Shown here: positions 1 to 11,075 of the stretch, one piece after another
Layout of the letters: each line of letters begins with the position of its first letter
Position numbering within the stretch: the stretch's first letter is position 1
Origin: Chionoecetes opilio
Taxonomy: Eukaryota > Arthropoda > Malacostraca > Decapoda > Majidae
Reading direction: 5' to 3'
Length of the DNA: 64,000 bases
NCBI GenBank assembly: GCA_016584305.1
Contig: JACEEZ010019024.1
Span: 76,772 to 140,771 of the forward strand
Notes under the pieces: model-generated
The model's input: the letters and a program-made list of their open reading frames with translations, nothing else
Databases searched by the model: none
What the model was told of the DNA's origin: nothing
Position numbers and translations under genes: made by a program

Positions 1-199
1 TCAGCTGGATTTCCTCTGACGTCGCTTTGCTCCAAAAGATTACGATCCCAAATTAATTTCCCAATAAATTATATACTCCTATGTTTACTACTATTAATTT
101 TAGCAATATTCTTAATTATCTCTTAAGTTATCTTCTTATTCTTTTAAGAGTTGACATATCTTCTTATCTTGATTCTTCTTAAATTGAAATTTTCCGACA
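1..199 (-). repeat. 3' LTR (element order), truncated by window edge
   Basis: Near-identical to the 3' two fifths of the right-hand copy ending at 4483. It ends with the same TTTCCGACA. It is longer than its partner by about 55 bp near 126-180, where a block of TCTTCTTAT-like repeats is present. Confidence 0.65.
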
Positions 200-1740
200 T
201 TCTGGGCCAAGGAAAGATTTAATTAAAATAAATTAAATAAAAGCTGACCTTCCTCAATCTTTTGGGTTGCAAATTCTGCCTGAGTTTAGCGGCAGCGGAT
301 CTAGGATTCCTTGGGAAAAACCAGCTTCTTCATGAGAAGAAGGCCTGTCTGGTTTTCTTCGGAATTTTGATTAACCCCCTCAGATCTACCTCGACCTGGA
401 AAATCTGCAACTACTTCAGTGGATATAATTTATAAACTGTTCTAATTTACTAAACCCCAATTTTGTCTTTAATTTTACAGTTCTGATGACCCCCTGTGCA
501 TCTTTAGACATTCCTCTATTCACCCAAAGGCCAACTGCCTCGAGGTTTCTCACTCTCAATAATACCACCCCCCCCTCCTTTACATTTTGCTTTTTCCCAG
601 TGATTGTTAGATATATGGATGCGTCTATCTAACAGAGAGGTTAAATATTTTTTTTCCATAGGTCATGTCATTTATTAATATTTTTGATAATTGTTATATT
701 AAAATTCTTTTTTGTCTGCATCTAGATATGATGGGTCTAGATCAAACTCTGAAATTGATACTGCTGGCAATTTAATTTAGTCTAATACCATGCAATAGAT
801 GTGAAGGCGTCAGGCTTTGGTTCACCAAAATTTATTGGTGAATATGAGGGGGCCTATTATTAACTCTACATTCAATCTCCACTAAATTGTGTGGAGGTCA
901 TCCAAGTTTATGGCTTTCTAAAAACAAAACTTTCCTTAGACAGCTTTTTGACCGTCCCTATCATCATCTCATAAAAACCCGAACCAAGGGGCTCTGGGGG
1001 GTATGAATTTCCACTCCCCACCCCTTAACTTCTAGTTCTTCTTCCCACTGGGCATCTTCTAAAATTTGGCTAAGCAGGTTGGAACCTAACTTAAAAGTGT
1101 AGCATTTTTCGCTAATAATTAATTTAGGGCATGACCTTTGGCCAGACATTTGAAACCATGACTACTCTAGATTATCTGATCTTTCCATGAATCTAGAAGG
1201 AATTTTTCCAAAGGGTATCAGTCCGATTTTGTTTTCAAAAAAGCGGCCATGTTCTTGAATTAGACCAGTTATTATTTTACTGTACTGGTCTGCTCCTTTT
1301 AATAGATTAATGGAATCTACTGTATCCTTTAATTTTGGATCTAGGAGCCTAATTTATTGGTCCATCATGTACTTTATGAATTTTTCCAATTCCATTCTCC
1401 TAATTTTTTTAAAGGTAAACTTTCCAGAATTATAGCATTCAATCTTAATATCTAGAACCAGACCTGACTGTAAAATTCACTAAAATCATAAGTCTTAGTT
1501 TCTATTTCTCTATAAATCCTGAAAATTCAAGTCCACCTGGCCACAAGTTTTTAAAATTTTAAACTATCAGACAAATTTTTACTGATAAAAGTTCTCTGTG
1601 ATCCTTGATCGACAGAGTTTTTGCAGCCTTGAAAAATTTACCCCTAATTAGGGGGTATTGAGCCTATGGGTAGAGCTGTTGAATTGTCATGAGCACCCGA
1701 AAGGTTCTCACGCACACACATACTGTGCCACTCTCCCCAG
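200..1740. other. internal sequence of the BEL-like element, no gene recognised
   Basis: AT-rich sequence between the left LTR and the gag knuckle. A 61-residue minus-strand open frame at 964-1149 resembles nothing I know. No RT, RNase H or integrase motif was seen on the minus strand. Confidence 0.4.
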
Positions 1741-1930
1741 TTTGGTTGGCCCGCGGTCAACATAACAAAGAATGATGGAATCCATCATAGCATGAAGGAC
1801 ATCTGCGTAATTTAAATCTACAGTCCTCTGTCTTATGATGGCAAGTACATTTTTCACATCTTCCTAAACTCTCTAATACGTTTTAGCGGTTACCACGGCG
1901 CTCATAATTTTTGCAATTAGTGGCTTTGTG
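1741..1930 (-). pseudogene. gag zinc-knuckle remnant, BEL/Pao type
   Basis: One minus-strand frame gives CEKCTCHHKTEDC, then C-x2-C and HHSLLC. That is a CX2CX3HX4C knuckle followed by the C..C..HHSLL(H/C) block typical of BEL/Pao gag nucleocapsids, which bind the element's RNA. Stops interrupt the frame upstream (TAA within the stretch reading NR-NVLESLGR), so it is not functional. The first knuckle is one residue short of the canonical CX2CX4HX4C spacing, perhaps through a small deletion. Confidence 0.6.
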
Positions 1931-3239
1931 GAGCCCTCACACAGAATACATTAAATTGTGAGTTCGGAAAATTGGTTGGTGTGGAACTCTGGCGGGGAAT
2001 TGTGAGTTAGGATTGATTTGTGGTGGGGAACTTCCCCTGGATCTCTACAGGTCCGGCCCTTTTTGGATTGACAAAATTTAGGCCTCATATTTAGAGGGCA
2101 AGGAGGGTCTTTCATCCTTTTTCTCTCTTCCCTTTTATCCTTCTTGTAATCCTTGGATTGTAAATTATTTATAATGTTAAGAGACTAGTTCTAATGTTTT
2201 CTACAGAAGGATAATCCTTTTTACTTTAATTGTACTTGATCAACAGTTAGGTTGGGCCCAATTTTATCTACTAAGAAAAGTGAACAGCAACCAGCTAGAT
2301 TCTTCTAAATTAAAACCTGCATTTCTGCTCTCTTAAAGCTACTCTCTAACTTGCTCTAAATCAGACAAGAGATTGAAAATTATGAGAAGGTACTTTGATA
2401 TTAATCAATTTTCTTGCAAGGTCTCTCAACTTTTTATCTCTGTTCTCGTGGGTTTTTTCTTCAGTAAATCTACCACACACTGATAGCTAGCGTTTTTCTG
2501 ATGGAAACCCTGAAATGAGCTGCCAGCATCACCCTCTATCTGACCTTTTAAGTAATTCAATTTATCACTGCAGTCAGTTTCTGAACTAACATGGATATAC
2601 TTTCAAAACTGGCCCCAAAAGGATCCCACCCCGCTATATCACCTACAAAATCAGGCAGCGAATAATGGGTAATTGATTCTTAAGGCTCATGTTCTTAGGC
2701 TTATTTTCTTCTATCACTCATCGATCTTATAGATGGTATTTTGTAAGTGATCTTAAAATCAGCCTGATCACAGATTAATGCTTCCACTTTATCCCCCTTC
2801 CGCCTCATTACTAGAGTATCTTTATAGATTTGATATGATGCTTATCTTTTCTCAAACGTGCTTGCCACACTTTAAGTTGGTGAAATTCCACATGTTCCTC
2901 CAGAGCTACATAAATTTTGACGCAGTAACTTAGTGCAGTCCCTTTATGGCCTGCTAAAATTATTATTTGTGGCCATAATGCCACCAATCTAATGAAAAAA
3001 TATGGAGACAGACAAAATTTTAAATTTAGGAATACAAATTTGCTAAATATTTAAATTTTGGAAGTTGAATTATGAGTAACTTGTTAGTTATGAATTTAAA
3101 TTTAAGCCAAAAAAATACAAAATATGACTAAACTAACAATTTGTAGTACCCAGAGTTTAAAACTGAAATTCTTGCAATGGCTGCTGGGTTTGTTTCCAAA
3201 TGCTATGATGATCCCTTTATGGCTTTGGACACTTTGTTC
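1931..3239. other. internal BEL-like sequence, unassigned
   Basis: Presumed gag region upstream of the zinc knuckle on the minus strand. It is AT-rich with many stops in all frames. No motif recognised. Confidence 0.3.
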
Positions 3240-3730
3240 CAAATATGTTGTCTGCCTTCAAAGGGTTGGAAGTATCCCGTCCATGATCCGCAGACCCATG
3301 GGGGAGGTTTTTTCCCGCCCAACAAAATGATGTGGCCTTTTTAGCTCACGCTGCAATTTTATTTATGGCCTTGAGATCTTTTGTAGCGCTCGGCCTCGAC
3401 AGATTTAGGATGGTTTGGGGGTAATTCTTGGGGTTTTATTGTGCATAAGACACAAGTGGGTTCCCTTTCCTGAAAAAGCCCCATGGATGGCCATCATATC
3501 CTCAAATAAACCATCCACACTAGTGTCCACCTTGATGTCGTTACCTCCTATCAGGAGGATAGCCAGATCGTAAAGTAGGGGGTAAGGGCTTGTTTGAATT
3601 CTGAATATTCAAAAAAATTATCGGCCCTTTCACCTCCCCTTTCCCAATATGTCATGTGCACTCCTTTGGGAAAAGGCTCGCTTCTTGGCCGGAGTGAATC
3701 ACAAGTGACAAAGGAATGGCCAAAAATAAG
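3240..3730 (-). pseudogene. possible SGNH/GDSL-hydrolase-like domain remnant
   Basis: Across two minus-strand frames I read FGHSFV (block I, nucleophile serine) near 3690, and LAILLIGGNDIKVDTSVDG (block III, GGND) near 3510-3560, about 50 codons apart, which is the usual spacing. A weak HGSADHGRD stretch lies further downstream where the D..H block would be. SGNH esterase-like domains are known in ORF1 of some CR1-type LINEs and in other retroelements. Here the domain sits just inside the 5' LTR, ahead of the gag knuckle, and is interrupted by stops. It could instead belong to a separate element nested between the LTRs. Confidence 0.4.
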
Positions 3731-4127
3731 CTACGTGATAGGTGGGATAAAATAGCCGCCGCCGCCATGATGTTATTCAAGGGTTTCTATCCAGTTCCCA
3801 AGGACCAAATTTTTCAGTTGTGGGAATTCAAATTTATAGGATGACTTGAATGGTTACACTCCTAAAATAAAATTAAAAAAAACTGGTGCTTGAATTAAAC
3901 TCACAACTGAAAAAGAGAATTAAATTAGGGACAACTGAAATTAACTAACTACCCCTAAAAACATTACCTGGTGGTAGTTGGGGCTGTCCAAAAAAATGTC
4001 ACCCAGCTAAAACCTTATTTTTGAGATCTCAATAAGCTAGGAGCAAATGTAATGGATTAACTGCCAGGCTCCTGCAAAGTTGTTAACTTAGTGGTGACGT
4101 CTTAGATGTTTGAAGAACATGGTGTTT

Positions 4128-4483
4128 TGTTAGACAATATGGCGGGCGCCGTGGTAACCTTCTCGATGTATCAAGCCGAATCATGGACCGGGTATTGGGT
4201 TTTTAGTAACCATACTCTCCATGAATATTATTTTCAATATTTACACGAGAAAAACTCATGGTGTCTCTAAATGTGTATAAAGAGCAAAGTAGCGATGAAT
4301 GCCCCCTCTTGGCGGTGTCGACTGAAATGGGTGAGTCAGCTGGATTTCCTCTGACGTCGCTTTGCTCCAAAGATATACGATCCCAAATTAATTTACCAAT
4401 ACATTTTTATTACTCCCATGTTTACTACTATTAATTTTAGTAATATTCTTAATTATCTCTGGAGAAATTTTTAATTTCCGACA
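4128..4483 (-). repeat. 5' LTR (element order) of the BEL/Pao-like element
   Basis: About 356 bp, bounded by TGTTAGACA at 4128 and CCGACA at 4483 in plus orientation. The end at 4483 is fixed by loss of similarity to the left copy. The end at 4128 is an estimate from the TG/CA rule. On the minus strand a TTTATACA box near 4275 could be the promoter. No purine tract or clear tRNA primer site was identified. Confidence 0.5.
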
Positions 4484-5399
4484 ACTAGACAAATGAATAA
4501 GAGGGAGGAAGGGCCCGCGAGCTAAGAGTAGAAATTCACGAACTGAAGAGGGCAGCAAGAATAAAGTGAAAGGAAATAATGAGGTTGTGAACGAGTTGAG
4601 GTTTGAAAATATGGAGTTTGAAGGAAAGCTGGGAAAACCTTAACAAAGAAAATGCAGAAGAATAAAGACATAGTGAAGGGAAAGCATGGAAAGATTTAAA
4701 AAGGATGAAAGATCTGCACCGAGAGTGGAAGAAGGAAAGAGAATAAGGTACATTTTAGGGTCATTTTGGGGAAAAACAGGTAAAGGAGAAACTGGTGAAG
4801 GTTATAAAAAAAAAAGGAAAATTTGGTAAGGGATACAAACTGGACAAAAAAAAATATTGCGCTTTATGGGGGTAAAAAAAAAGTGATGCCATATGTCACA
4901 TTAGAGTAAAAGAAGAGAAAAGGTGGCACAAAAATTATTAAGCTAGTCCAATAAAATATTGCAGAACTAAAGCAAAAAATGGAAAAAGTGTATAGATTAA
5001 GTAAATTTTTAAAAGAGGGGAAGTATACCAATGAAAGTTAAATATCAGTCACAATTTGCTGCAAAAAATATCTTATCAGGGTCTTAGAAGTACGAAGGAA
5101 GAAAGTTTCAGGAGATATGGATTAGGAAAGATTTGAATAAAGAAGCAAGTGCAAAAATTGTAAGTTGAGCAGGGAAGCAAAGGAAAATAACGCGGTAAGA
5201 ACGGAATAGAAGAAGAAATATACAGGGGAGTCATATAGATCAAAGAGTGAGGAAATAGTACAGATATGTCGCAAGCATTACTCAGTTTTGCATAATAGCA
5301 TAAGTTTAAAAGAAGTAAAAAAAATATGGAAGTTGTCATATACATAGCCATGTCAAAATACCATAGCCATATAAATGGTAAATATCAACATTGTTAGAA

Positions 5400-6100
5400 G
5401 TAAACGACCACTAAGTTTAAAGGAACTGAAATTATGGGTTTGGTTGAGACTAAAACATGAGACTCAGAAGAAATAATAGCACTGGGTGAAAAACCATTTT
5501 AATGCATGGAAAGAAACAGAAGGGGACAGAAAGGAGGTGGTGTGATGCTGCTTGTAGAGAAAGATATGGTTTTGGATACTGTGCAAATAGGTGAAGGCAT
5601 GGTTTAAGTGTGAAAATTACAATAAAAAAAAAATGGTGGTGGTAATAGAGACATTGCAGTCGCATTATGTTCCTAAGACAAATGCATGGCCTAAAGCAAA
5701 ATATGAGATAATGCTAATTGAACCCCCAGAAAGTACCTAGACAGAATCATTAACAAAGTAGCGACATAATTTTTATGGGTGACCTCAACTGCAAGGAAGT
5801 ATGCTGGGATAATTTGGGTTACAGAAGGTGGGGGGGAGTCATGGGGAAACAAATATTGAACCCTGGTTATGAGAAACGTCTGACAAAATGAATTAAAGGA
5901 AATACAAAATTTAAAGGAAGTGAAATCCATCAAGACTGGACTTTTTATTAACCCCAAAACCGGATGTTTCGACAAGTTAAAGTATCAGTGTCCATAAGGA
6001 AGGAGTGAGAAGAAATATATCCAAACATAAAAGAATGCCATAGAATTTGAAGATACATATATTAAAAAAGCTGATTTCAACAAGTTAATACATTACTTTA
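5400..6100 (+). pseudogene. APE endonuclease domain remnant of LINE-A copy 1
   Basis: Apurinic/apyrimidinic-type endonuclease that would nick target DNA to prime reverse transcription. Visible motifs are a GLVETK-type metal-binding glutamate block near 5435 and MGDLNC (normally GDFN) near 5774. It aligns base for base with 8690-9290 of copy 2. Several frameshifts remove function. Confidence 0.65.
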
Positions 6101-6239
6101 TGGAAACAGACGGAGTATCTTTGAAAAGGCTACAGATGCACAGGAGAAATTGGAGCAATTACTAGAAACATTATAAGAAACGTGTACAGAGGTATGTTCC
6201 AAGGTTGTGAAGACAAAAAGTATTTAAAGATAGGGGCAT

Positions 6240-6518
6240 ACGCTATGCTGCGCGTGGTTTCGGTACTCATCTCCGTCGCATTCGCCTTTAGCCTGCTGTG
6301 GTGAGCGAGAACCCGTTACCCCCGGACACACGATTAGTGTGACATCCGGGTTACCACAGTTACCCTTTTCCCCGGTTACCACAGGTATCCCATTTATCGA
6401 CCCTCCCCAAAAGAAGGACGAACAGCTAGATGGGTGGCCGCCAACATGCCCCGGCCCGGATTCGAACCAGAGCCCGGATTCCTAGCTAAGCGCGCTAGCC
6501 ATACGCCACGGAGGCTAC
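6240..6518 (-). mobile_element. SINE-A copy 1, tRNA-derived
   Basis: On the minus strand the head at 6518-6446 has an A box (TGGCGTATGG) and a B box (GGTTCGAATCC, reverse complement at 6458-6468) at tRNA-like spacing. The arms around the B box pair with G-U tolerance and the ends form an imperfect acceptor stem (GCCTCCG against CCGGGGC). The anticodon arm does not fold, so this is a SINE head and not a tRNA gene. The body (6445-6240) contains repeated GGTAACC units. A degraded body copy lies at 36357-36500. It replaces the missing RT segment of LINE-A copy 1. Confidence 0.7.
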
Positions 6519-6887
6519 AAGAATGAGTGATAAAAAAACTATTCCTATCAATAATCGATCAAGGTTGAATATGCAGCATTGGTTTGGTCACCGCATAAGA
6601 AGAAAAATATAAGGAAAGATTGAAAGAATATAGAGGGCGGCAACGAAGATGGTCCAAGCTTACCATATTTATCGTACGAGGAAAGACTGTCAAGATTAAA
6701 TCTTCCAACCCTTTAGAAAAGAAGGAAAAGAGGTATCTGATTTAAGTGTTCAGAGTATATAAGGGATTGGAAAATTTTTATAAGGAGGGGCATTTTTTTT
6801 GTGGGACGAAAGAAATACGAGAGTTCATAGGAAAAAGTTGAAGAGAACCCCATGCCAAGAGAGATATCGATAATAATATAGCGAAAG

Positions 6888-6909
6888 TGTGTGTGTGTGT
6901 GTATGTGTG

Positions 6910-6975
<66 letters not shown>

Positions 6976-6978
6976 GTG
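6888..6978. repeat. (GT)n microsatellite
   Basis: About 90 bp of GT with a few interruptions, directly following LINE-A coding sequence. Open frames here on both strands are low-complexity artefacts. Confidence 0.95.
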
Positions 6979-7159
6979 TGTGGGGGTATAGGTTCGCCCC
7001 CGTGGCGGAATCCATCATATACCACATTTTTGGAACTAGGTTGACCAGGGAAGGTTTTAAGCCCACTATGAGATGATCCGATATTTTTTTTTTTTTTTTT
7101 TAGCAGCCTATTAGCGATAATTGTGAAAAAAAAGTGGGTTGCGAGAATTTAGGAAACCC
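6979..7159. other. SINE-like fragment with poly-T tract
   Basis: GTATAGGTTCGCCCCC... has a GGTTCG B-box-like start and the stretch ends in an 18-base T run at 7084-7101, which in reverse would be a poly-A tail. It is too short to assign. Confidence 0.3.
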
Positions 7160-7164
7160 TTTGA

Positions 7165-7390
7165 TGTAGGGTGATGGGTAATGGGTGGGGTGAATGGGGG
7201 GGTGATGGGTAATGGGTGTGGGGTGATGGGTGAGTGAATGGGTGGGGGGTGATGGGTGATGAGTGAGGGAATAAATGGGGGGTGATGGGTAATGGGTGAG
7301 TGAATGGGTGTGTGGTGATGGGTAATGGGTGAGTGAAGGGTGGGGGGTGATGGGTAATGGGTGAGTGAATGGGTTGGGGTGATGTGAATG
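7165..7390. repeat. minisatellite, GGGTGATGGGTAATGGGTGAGTGAAT units
   Basis: Seven or so imperfect tandem units of about 30 bp built from GGGTGATGGGTAATGG and GTGAGTGAATGGGTGG. The strand is strongly G-rich with almost no C. Confidence 0.9.
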
Positions 7391-7461
7391 AGTTGGCGTT
7401 AATACATACATTTTACATCCATGATTTCAGGAAAGTTAGAAGGGCTATCTGGAGAGTCTGT

Positions 7462-7535
7462 GTTTGGTGGGCCTTCGGCCCACCAATAGCCCTCCGCAGG
7501 AGCTAGCCAAAAATCCGCCGGAGGGCGGCTTTGGG
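7462..7535. other. two strong GC-rich hairpins
   Basis: GGTGGGCCTTCGGCCCACC is a perfect 8-bp stem with a TTC loop. It is followed by GCCCTCCG...CGGAGGGC, a second stem with a loop of about 26 bases. They sit directly before the C-terminal LINE-A segment. They could be a small fold-back insertion or an RNA structure. Confidence 0.6.
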
Positions 7536-7724
7536 GGTAGTAAAGAAATATAGCTTACATAATACCAGATCCCTTGAACTGTGGAATATCCTGGATAAGG
7601 AAGTAGTAGATACAAGAATATTCACGATTCAAAGCCAAGCTGGATAATAGTAGTTTTGGATACGGAATTACGACCTTAGTTTTTTTCGCGTAAAACAAAA
7701 TCAGATGAATACATACACATACCC

Positions 7725-7801
7725 CACGCACGCACGCACACACAGCACACGCCGCACACACACACCCCACACACACCCCAACACACACACACACACACAC
7801 C
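7725..7801. repeat. (CA)n microsatellite, 3' of LINE-A
   Basis: Impure CA repeat following the LINE-A C-terminus (ATGAATACATACACATAC...). It may have grown from the element's tail. Confidence 0.9.
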
Positions 7802-8045
7802 ATGCGATGGTCAGGTTGATAGCGTGTGGCTTCCCATTCTGTGGGTAGGCGGTTCGAATACTCGCTGCTCCCGGGGGTTTTTCACTGACAAATCGGGCGG
7901 TTATTGTCCCCCTTGAGCTGATGGGATGGGGATGTGTGGTGTGTGAGGTCCCAGCATTGCCCAAAGATCGGTAATAATGAGCTCAAGCTCGCACTGAGAG
8001 GGTGAAAACTGGCGATCGCGAGCCAGCTCGCAGTGGACAAGACAT
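7802..8045 (+). mobile_element. SINE-B, tRNA-derived
   Basis: The head at 7808-7861 has an A box (TGGTCAGGTTGA) and a B box (GGTTCGAATAC) 31 bases apart, followed by a body with GGTTTTTCACTGACAAATCGGGCGG and AGGTCCCAGCATTGCC. I associate this body with decapod SINEs from memory. It is bracketed by CA microsatellites on both sides. Confidence 0.55.
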
Positions 8046-8054
8046 GTTTGAATA

Positions 8055-8230
<176 letters not shown>

Positions 8231-8239
8231 CTCTCTCTA

Positions 8240-11075
8240 AGAGGCTAAGCAGGATTGGAGCAAGAAGTCGAAGAAGTGTGTATAGATTGGATAAATTAGA
8301 GAAGGAGAAGTGAGACCAATGAAAGTTAAATTCCAGTCACAATCAGCTGCTGAAAATATCTTACCAAGGTTTGGAAATTACGAAGGAAAAATATTTCAAG
8401 ATAATATGGATTAAGGAAAGATTTAAATGAAGAGGAAAGAACAAAATGAGTGAGTTGAGTAGGGAAGCAATGGGGAAAAAACGCAGTAACAACGGTAGAG
8501 GAGAAGCAGAAACTCTATCAGAGAGTCATAGATCAAGGTGTAAGAATTGGTACAGACATGTCGCCAAGAAGATCGCATCAGTTTAAAGGAAGTAAGAAAA
8601 ATATAGGTGTCATATAATAATGTAAATGGGTTAACATCAACATTGTGAGAGATAAATGACCACCCAAGTGTTTAGAATCTGGACATTATGGGTTTGGGTG
8701 AGATTAAACAATGAGACTCAGAAAAAATTATAGCATTGGGTGAAAAGCCATTATAATGAATGGAAAAGAAGCAGAAGAGTAAAGAAAGGAGGAGGTGTGA
8801 TGCTGCTTGTAAAGAAGGGTGTGGCTGGGATAGTGTGGAAATGGGTGAAGGCATGAAAATTACAATTAGGAAAAGTGGTGGTGGGGAAGAGAGACATTGC
8901 AGTCGCATATGTTCCACATAAGACAAATGCAGTTTTAAAGTAGAATATGAAGGAATGCTAAATCACACCAGGGAGTGCCTAGAAAGAACATTAACAAAAG
9001 TAGCGACATAATGGTGATGGGTGACTTCAACTGCATGGAAGTATGTTAGGAGGATTGGCATACAAAAGGTTGGGAGGAGTCATGGGGAAATTATATGTTG
9101 AACATAGTTATGGGAAATGCTATGATAAAATGGATTAAGTTAAATACAAAATTTAGAGGAAATGAGAACCTTCAAGACGGGATTTGCTATAGAGCAAAGA
9201 ACCGGATATAATCGACAAGGAAAACGATATAGTTGGCAGGTAAAAAAATAATGTATTACTATCCATTACGAAGGAGTGACCACATTTCATTGAGTTTTTA
9301 AAAAAAATTAAGAAAAGAGATCAGATCTCTTTGAATTGGAAGATACAACTTATGGAAAGCTGACTTGACAAGTTGATAAATGTCTTAATGAAAAAAGACA
9401 GAAGTGCCTTTGAAAAGGCTATAGGTACACATGAAAAGTAGGAAGAGTTTCTAAGAATATATAAGGAAGGTGTTGGGAGATATGTGCCCAAGGTTGTGAG
9501 GAAAGTGAGTAACAAGGAATGGTTTTAACAGAAGATGCGAAGAAGCAAGAGTGCACAACAGGAAATGCCTGGAGGAGATGGAGAAGGGGAGAGAAGAACT
9601 TATGGGAGAAATATAAACTATAAAGGAATGAATATGAAAGAATTTAAGAGAAAAGATGATAAAATACGAGAAAAAATATAATAGACAAATGTAAAGATGA
9701 ACAGATGAACCTAGCTCTTCTACAGATATGTGAATGGAAAGTAAAAAATTTAGGATATATGTAGATTGAAAATTGCCCTAGATAGAGTTATATACCATGA
9801 TACAGGTTCCCAAGCTGAAAATATTAAATTAAGTTTCAGACTGTTTTTACAAGACAGTGATTTTGATGGAAAGAGGAGGAATAAAGACCTAGATACACTG
9901 TGGTTGGATGAAATACAAGTGGACATGCAAGAAATAAGGAAATTGTTGTAAAATCAAGATAAGTATCAAGAAAGTACCAGATGTAGGTCTTGTTGGATAA
10001 TTAAGGACGTAGTAGGGAATTGGCGGCTAAAAAACTTGCTATTATTGTCAACTCGCTAGCTTAAGGTCAAGTACCCGATATTGGAAGAAAGAATATATAG
10101 TCTTAATGCATAAGGAAGAGTATAATGAAGATCCATTGAATTATAGGCCTGTATCATTAACCTGTGTTGTTGCTAAAAAAAATTGAGTATTGTATTGAAA
10201 ACCAGATGGATGAAATACCTAGAAAATACAATTTACTATTACAGATCGACAATTTGGGGAAGTCCAGGTCTTGCACAAAAAACATAGTTTCTACTCAAGA
10301 GTGGATTATGAAACACAAGAGAGAGAGAGACGAATAGGATGATCGTGTCTTCCTTGACTTGCAAAAAAGATCTTGCCAAGGTACCAAACAAGAAAGTGTT
10401 CTGGAAAATTGAACACATAAGTAGAGTGAAAGGTGCTTTGCTGAAATGGAAAAAAAAGAAATTTGAAGGATAGGGAGACGAAAACAGTAATAAAAGGATC
10501 AATAATTAAAAATCTGAGTGGCGCAGAGTAATAAGTGGAGCTCCTCAAGGGTCTGTGCTGACACCAGTGATGTTCAGGTCTATATAAATTATATGGTTGA
10601 AGGAATAGATAGATATGTAAGTTTATTCATGGATGATGCCAAGTAGCAGAGAAAACTGAAAAAGGAGGAAGATTTTAATCAGCTAAGCCCTAAGATATCA
10701 AACTGGAGTTAGACGTGATAAATTGGAGTTTGATGCAGAGAAATGTAAAGTTATAGAATCTGTAAGAGTACAATGAGACAAATGGGGAATTACCGAATGG
10801 GAAATCAGTAGGCTACATTAGAAAAATAAGAGAAGAAAAAGGAACATGGGGGGGTAACGGTCACTAGCAACCTAACACTATAGAGGTATATAAATAAGAT
10901 CACAGCATACATAACCTTTTAAGGAACATAAGACTGGCGTTCGCTGATTTGGACGAAGAGATAATGAAAAAATATGATTGTATCAATAACTCGACCAAGG
11001 TTGTAATATGCAGCAGTTGTTCGTCATGGAATAAAACGAAATAATAAGAAAAATTGAAAGAATCCAGCTTGCCTA
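8240..11075 (+). mobile_element. LINE-A copy 2: ORF1 end, endonuclease and RT, broken
   Basis: Parallel to copy 1 but keeping the RT. The order is ORF1 C-terminus (8246-8600), APE endonuclease (8690-9290, MVMGDFNC near 9012), linker (9290-10000), and RT with NYRPVSLT near 10140, ISGAPQGSVL near 10530 and FMDDAK near 10630 (normally FADD). The post-RT piece (RNIRLAF-like, near 10920) stops at about 11060 and the rest is absent. Frameshifts are dense, so it is dead. The two copies lie head to tail 3.3 kb apart. Confidence 0.75.
10030..11060 (+). pseudogene. reverse transcriptase domain remnant of LINE-A copy 2
   Basis: Group II-like RT of a non-LTR element. Visible blocks are NYRPVSLTCVVAK, a PQGSVL block ending in PVMF, and FMDDAK, where the catalytic DD pair survives but the preceding alanine is methionine. 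An in-frame stop follows the DD block. Confidence 0.7.

Larger units (their letters stand above)
1..4483 (-). mobile_element. BEL/Pao-like LTR retrotransposon remnant, pol missing
   Basis: A direct repeat brackets this stretch: bases 1-199 match 4335-4483 (the right copy lacks about 55 bp). On the minus strand the repeat starts TGTCGG and the full right copy ends TAACA, so the ends are TG...CA. Between them the minus strand encodes a broken gag zinc-knuckle region (about 1741-1930) of the BEL/Pao type and, nearer the 5' LTR, a possible SGNH-hydrolase domain (3240-3730). I see no reverse transcriptase or integrase in the 1.5 kb between the zinc knuckle and the left LTR, so the element is internally deleted or non-autonomous. 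The left LTR runs off the window start. The right LTR abuts LINE-A ORF1 sequence, so the element probably inserted into LINE-A. BEL/Pao assignment rests on the zinc knuckle alone. Confidence 0.6.
4484..7700 (+). mobile_element. LINE-A copy 1: APE-type non-LTR retrotransposon, broken
   Basis: In order: lysine/glutamate-rich ORF1 text (4484-5040, coiled-coil-like), an ORF1 end shared with copy 2 (5030-5400), an APE endonuclease (about 5400-6100, with IMGLVETK-like and MGDLNC motifs), then a jump over most of the reverse transcriptase to a post-RT segment at 6540-6885 (ATKMV...YLSYEERLSRLNLPTL in shifted frames), and finally the extreme C-terminus at 7536-7700 (WNILDKEVVDTRIF). Bases 6240-6518 are a SINE in place of the lost RT. 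Bases 6886-7535 are microsatellite, minisatellite and hairpin DNA inserted before the C-terminus. Frameshifts are everywhere. Family: jockey/CR1-like by layout, from memory of decapod LINEs. Confidence 0.75.

Noticed and set aside
6446..6518. Possible tRNA gene on the minus strand
   Set aside because: A and B boxes are present, but the anticodon stem does not pair and a repeated body follows, so it is a SINE head.
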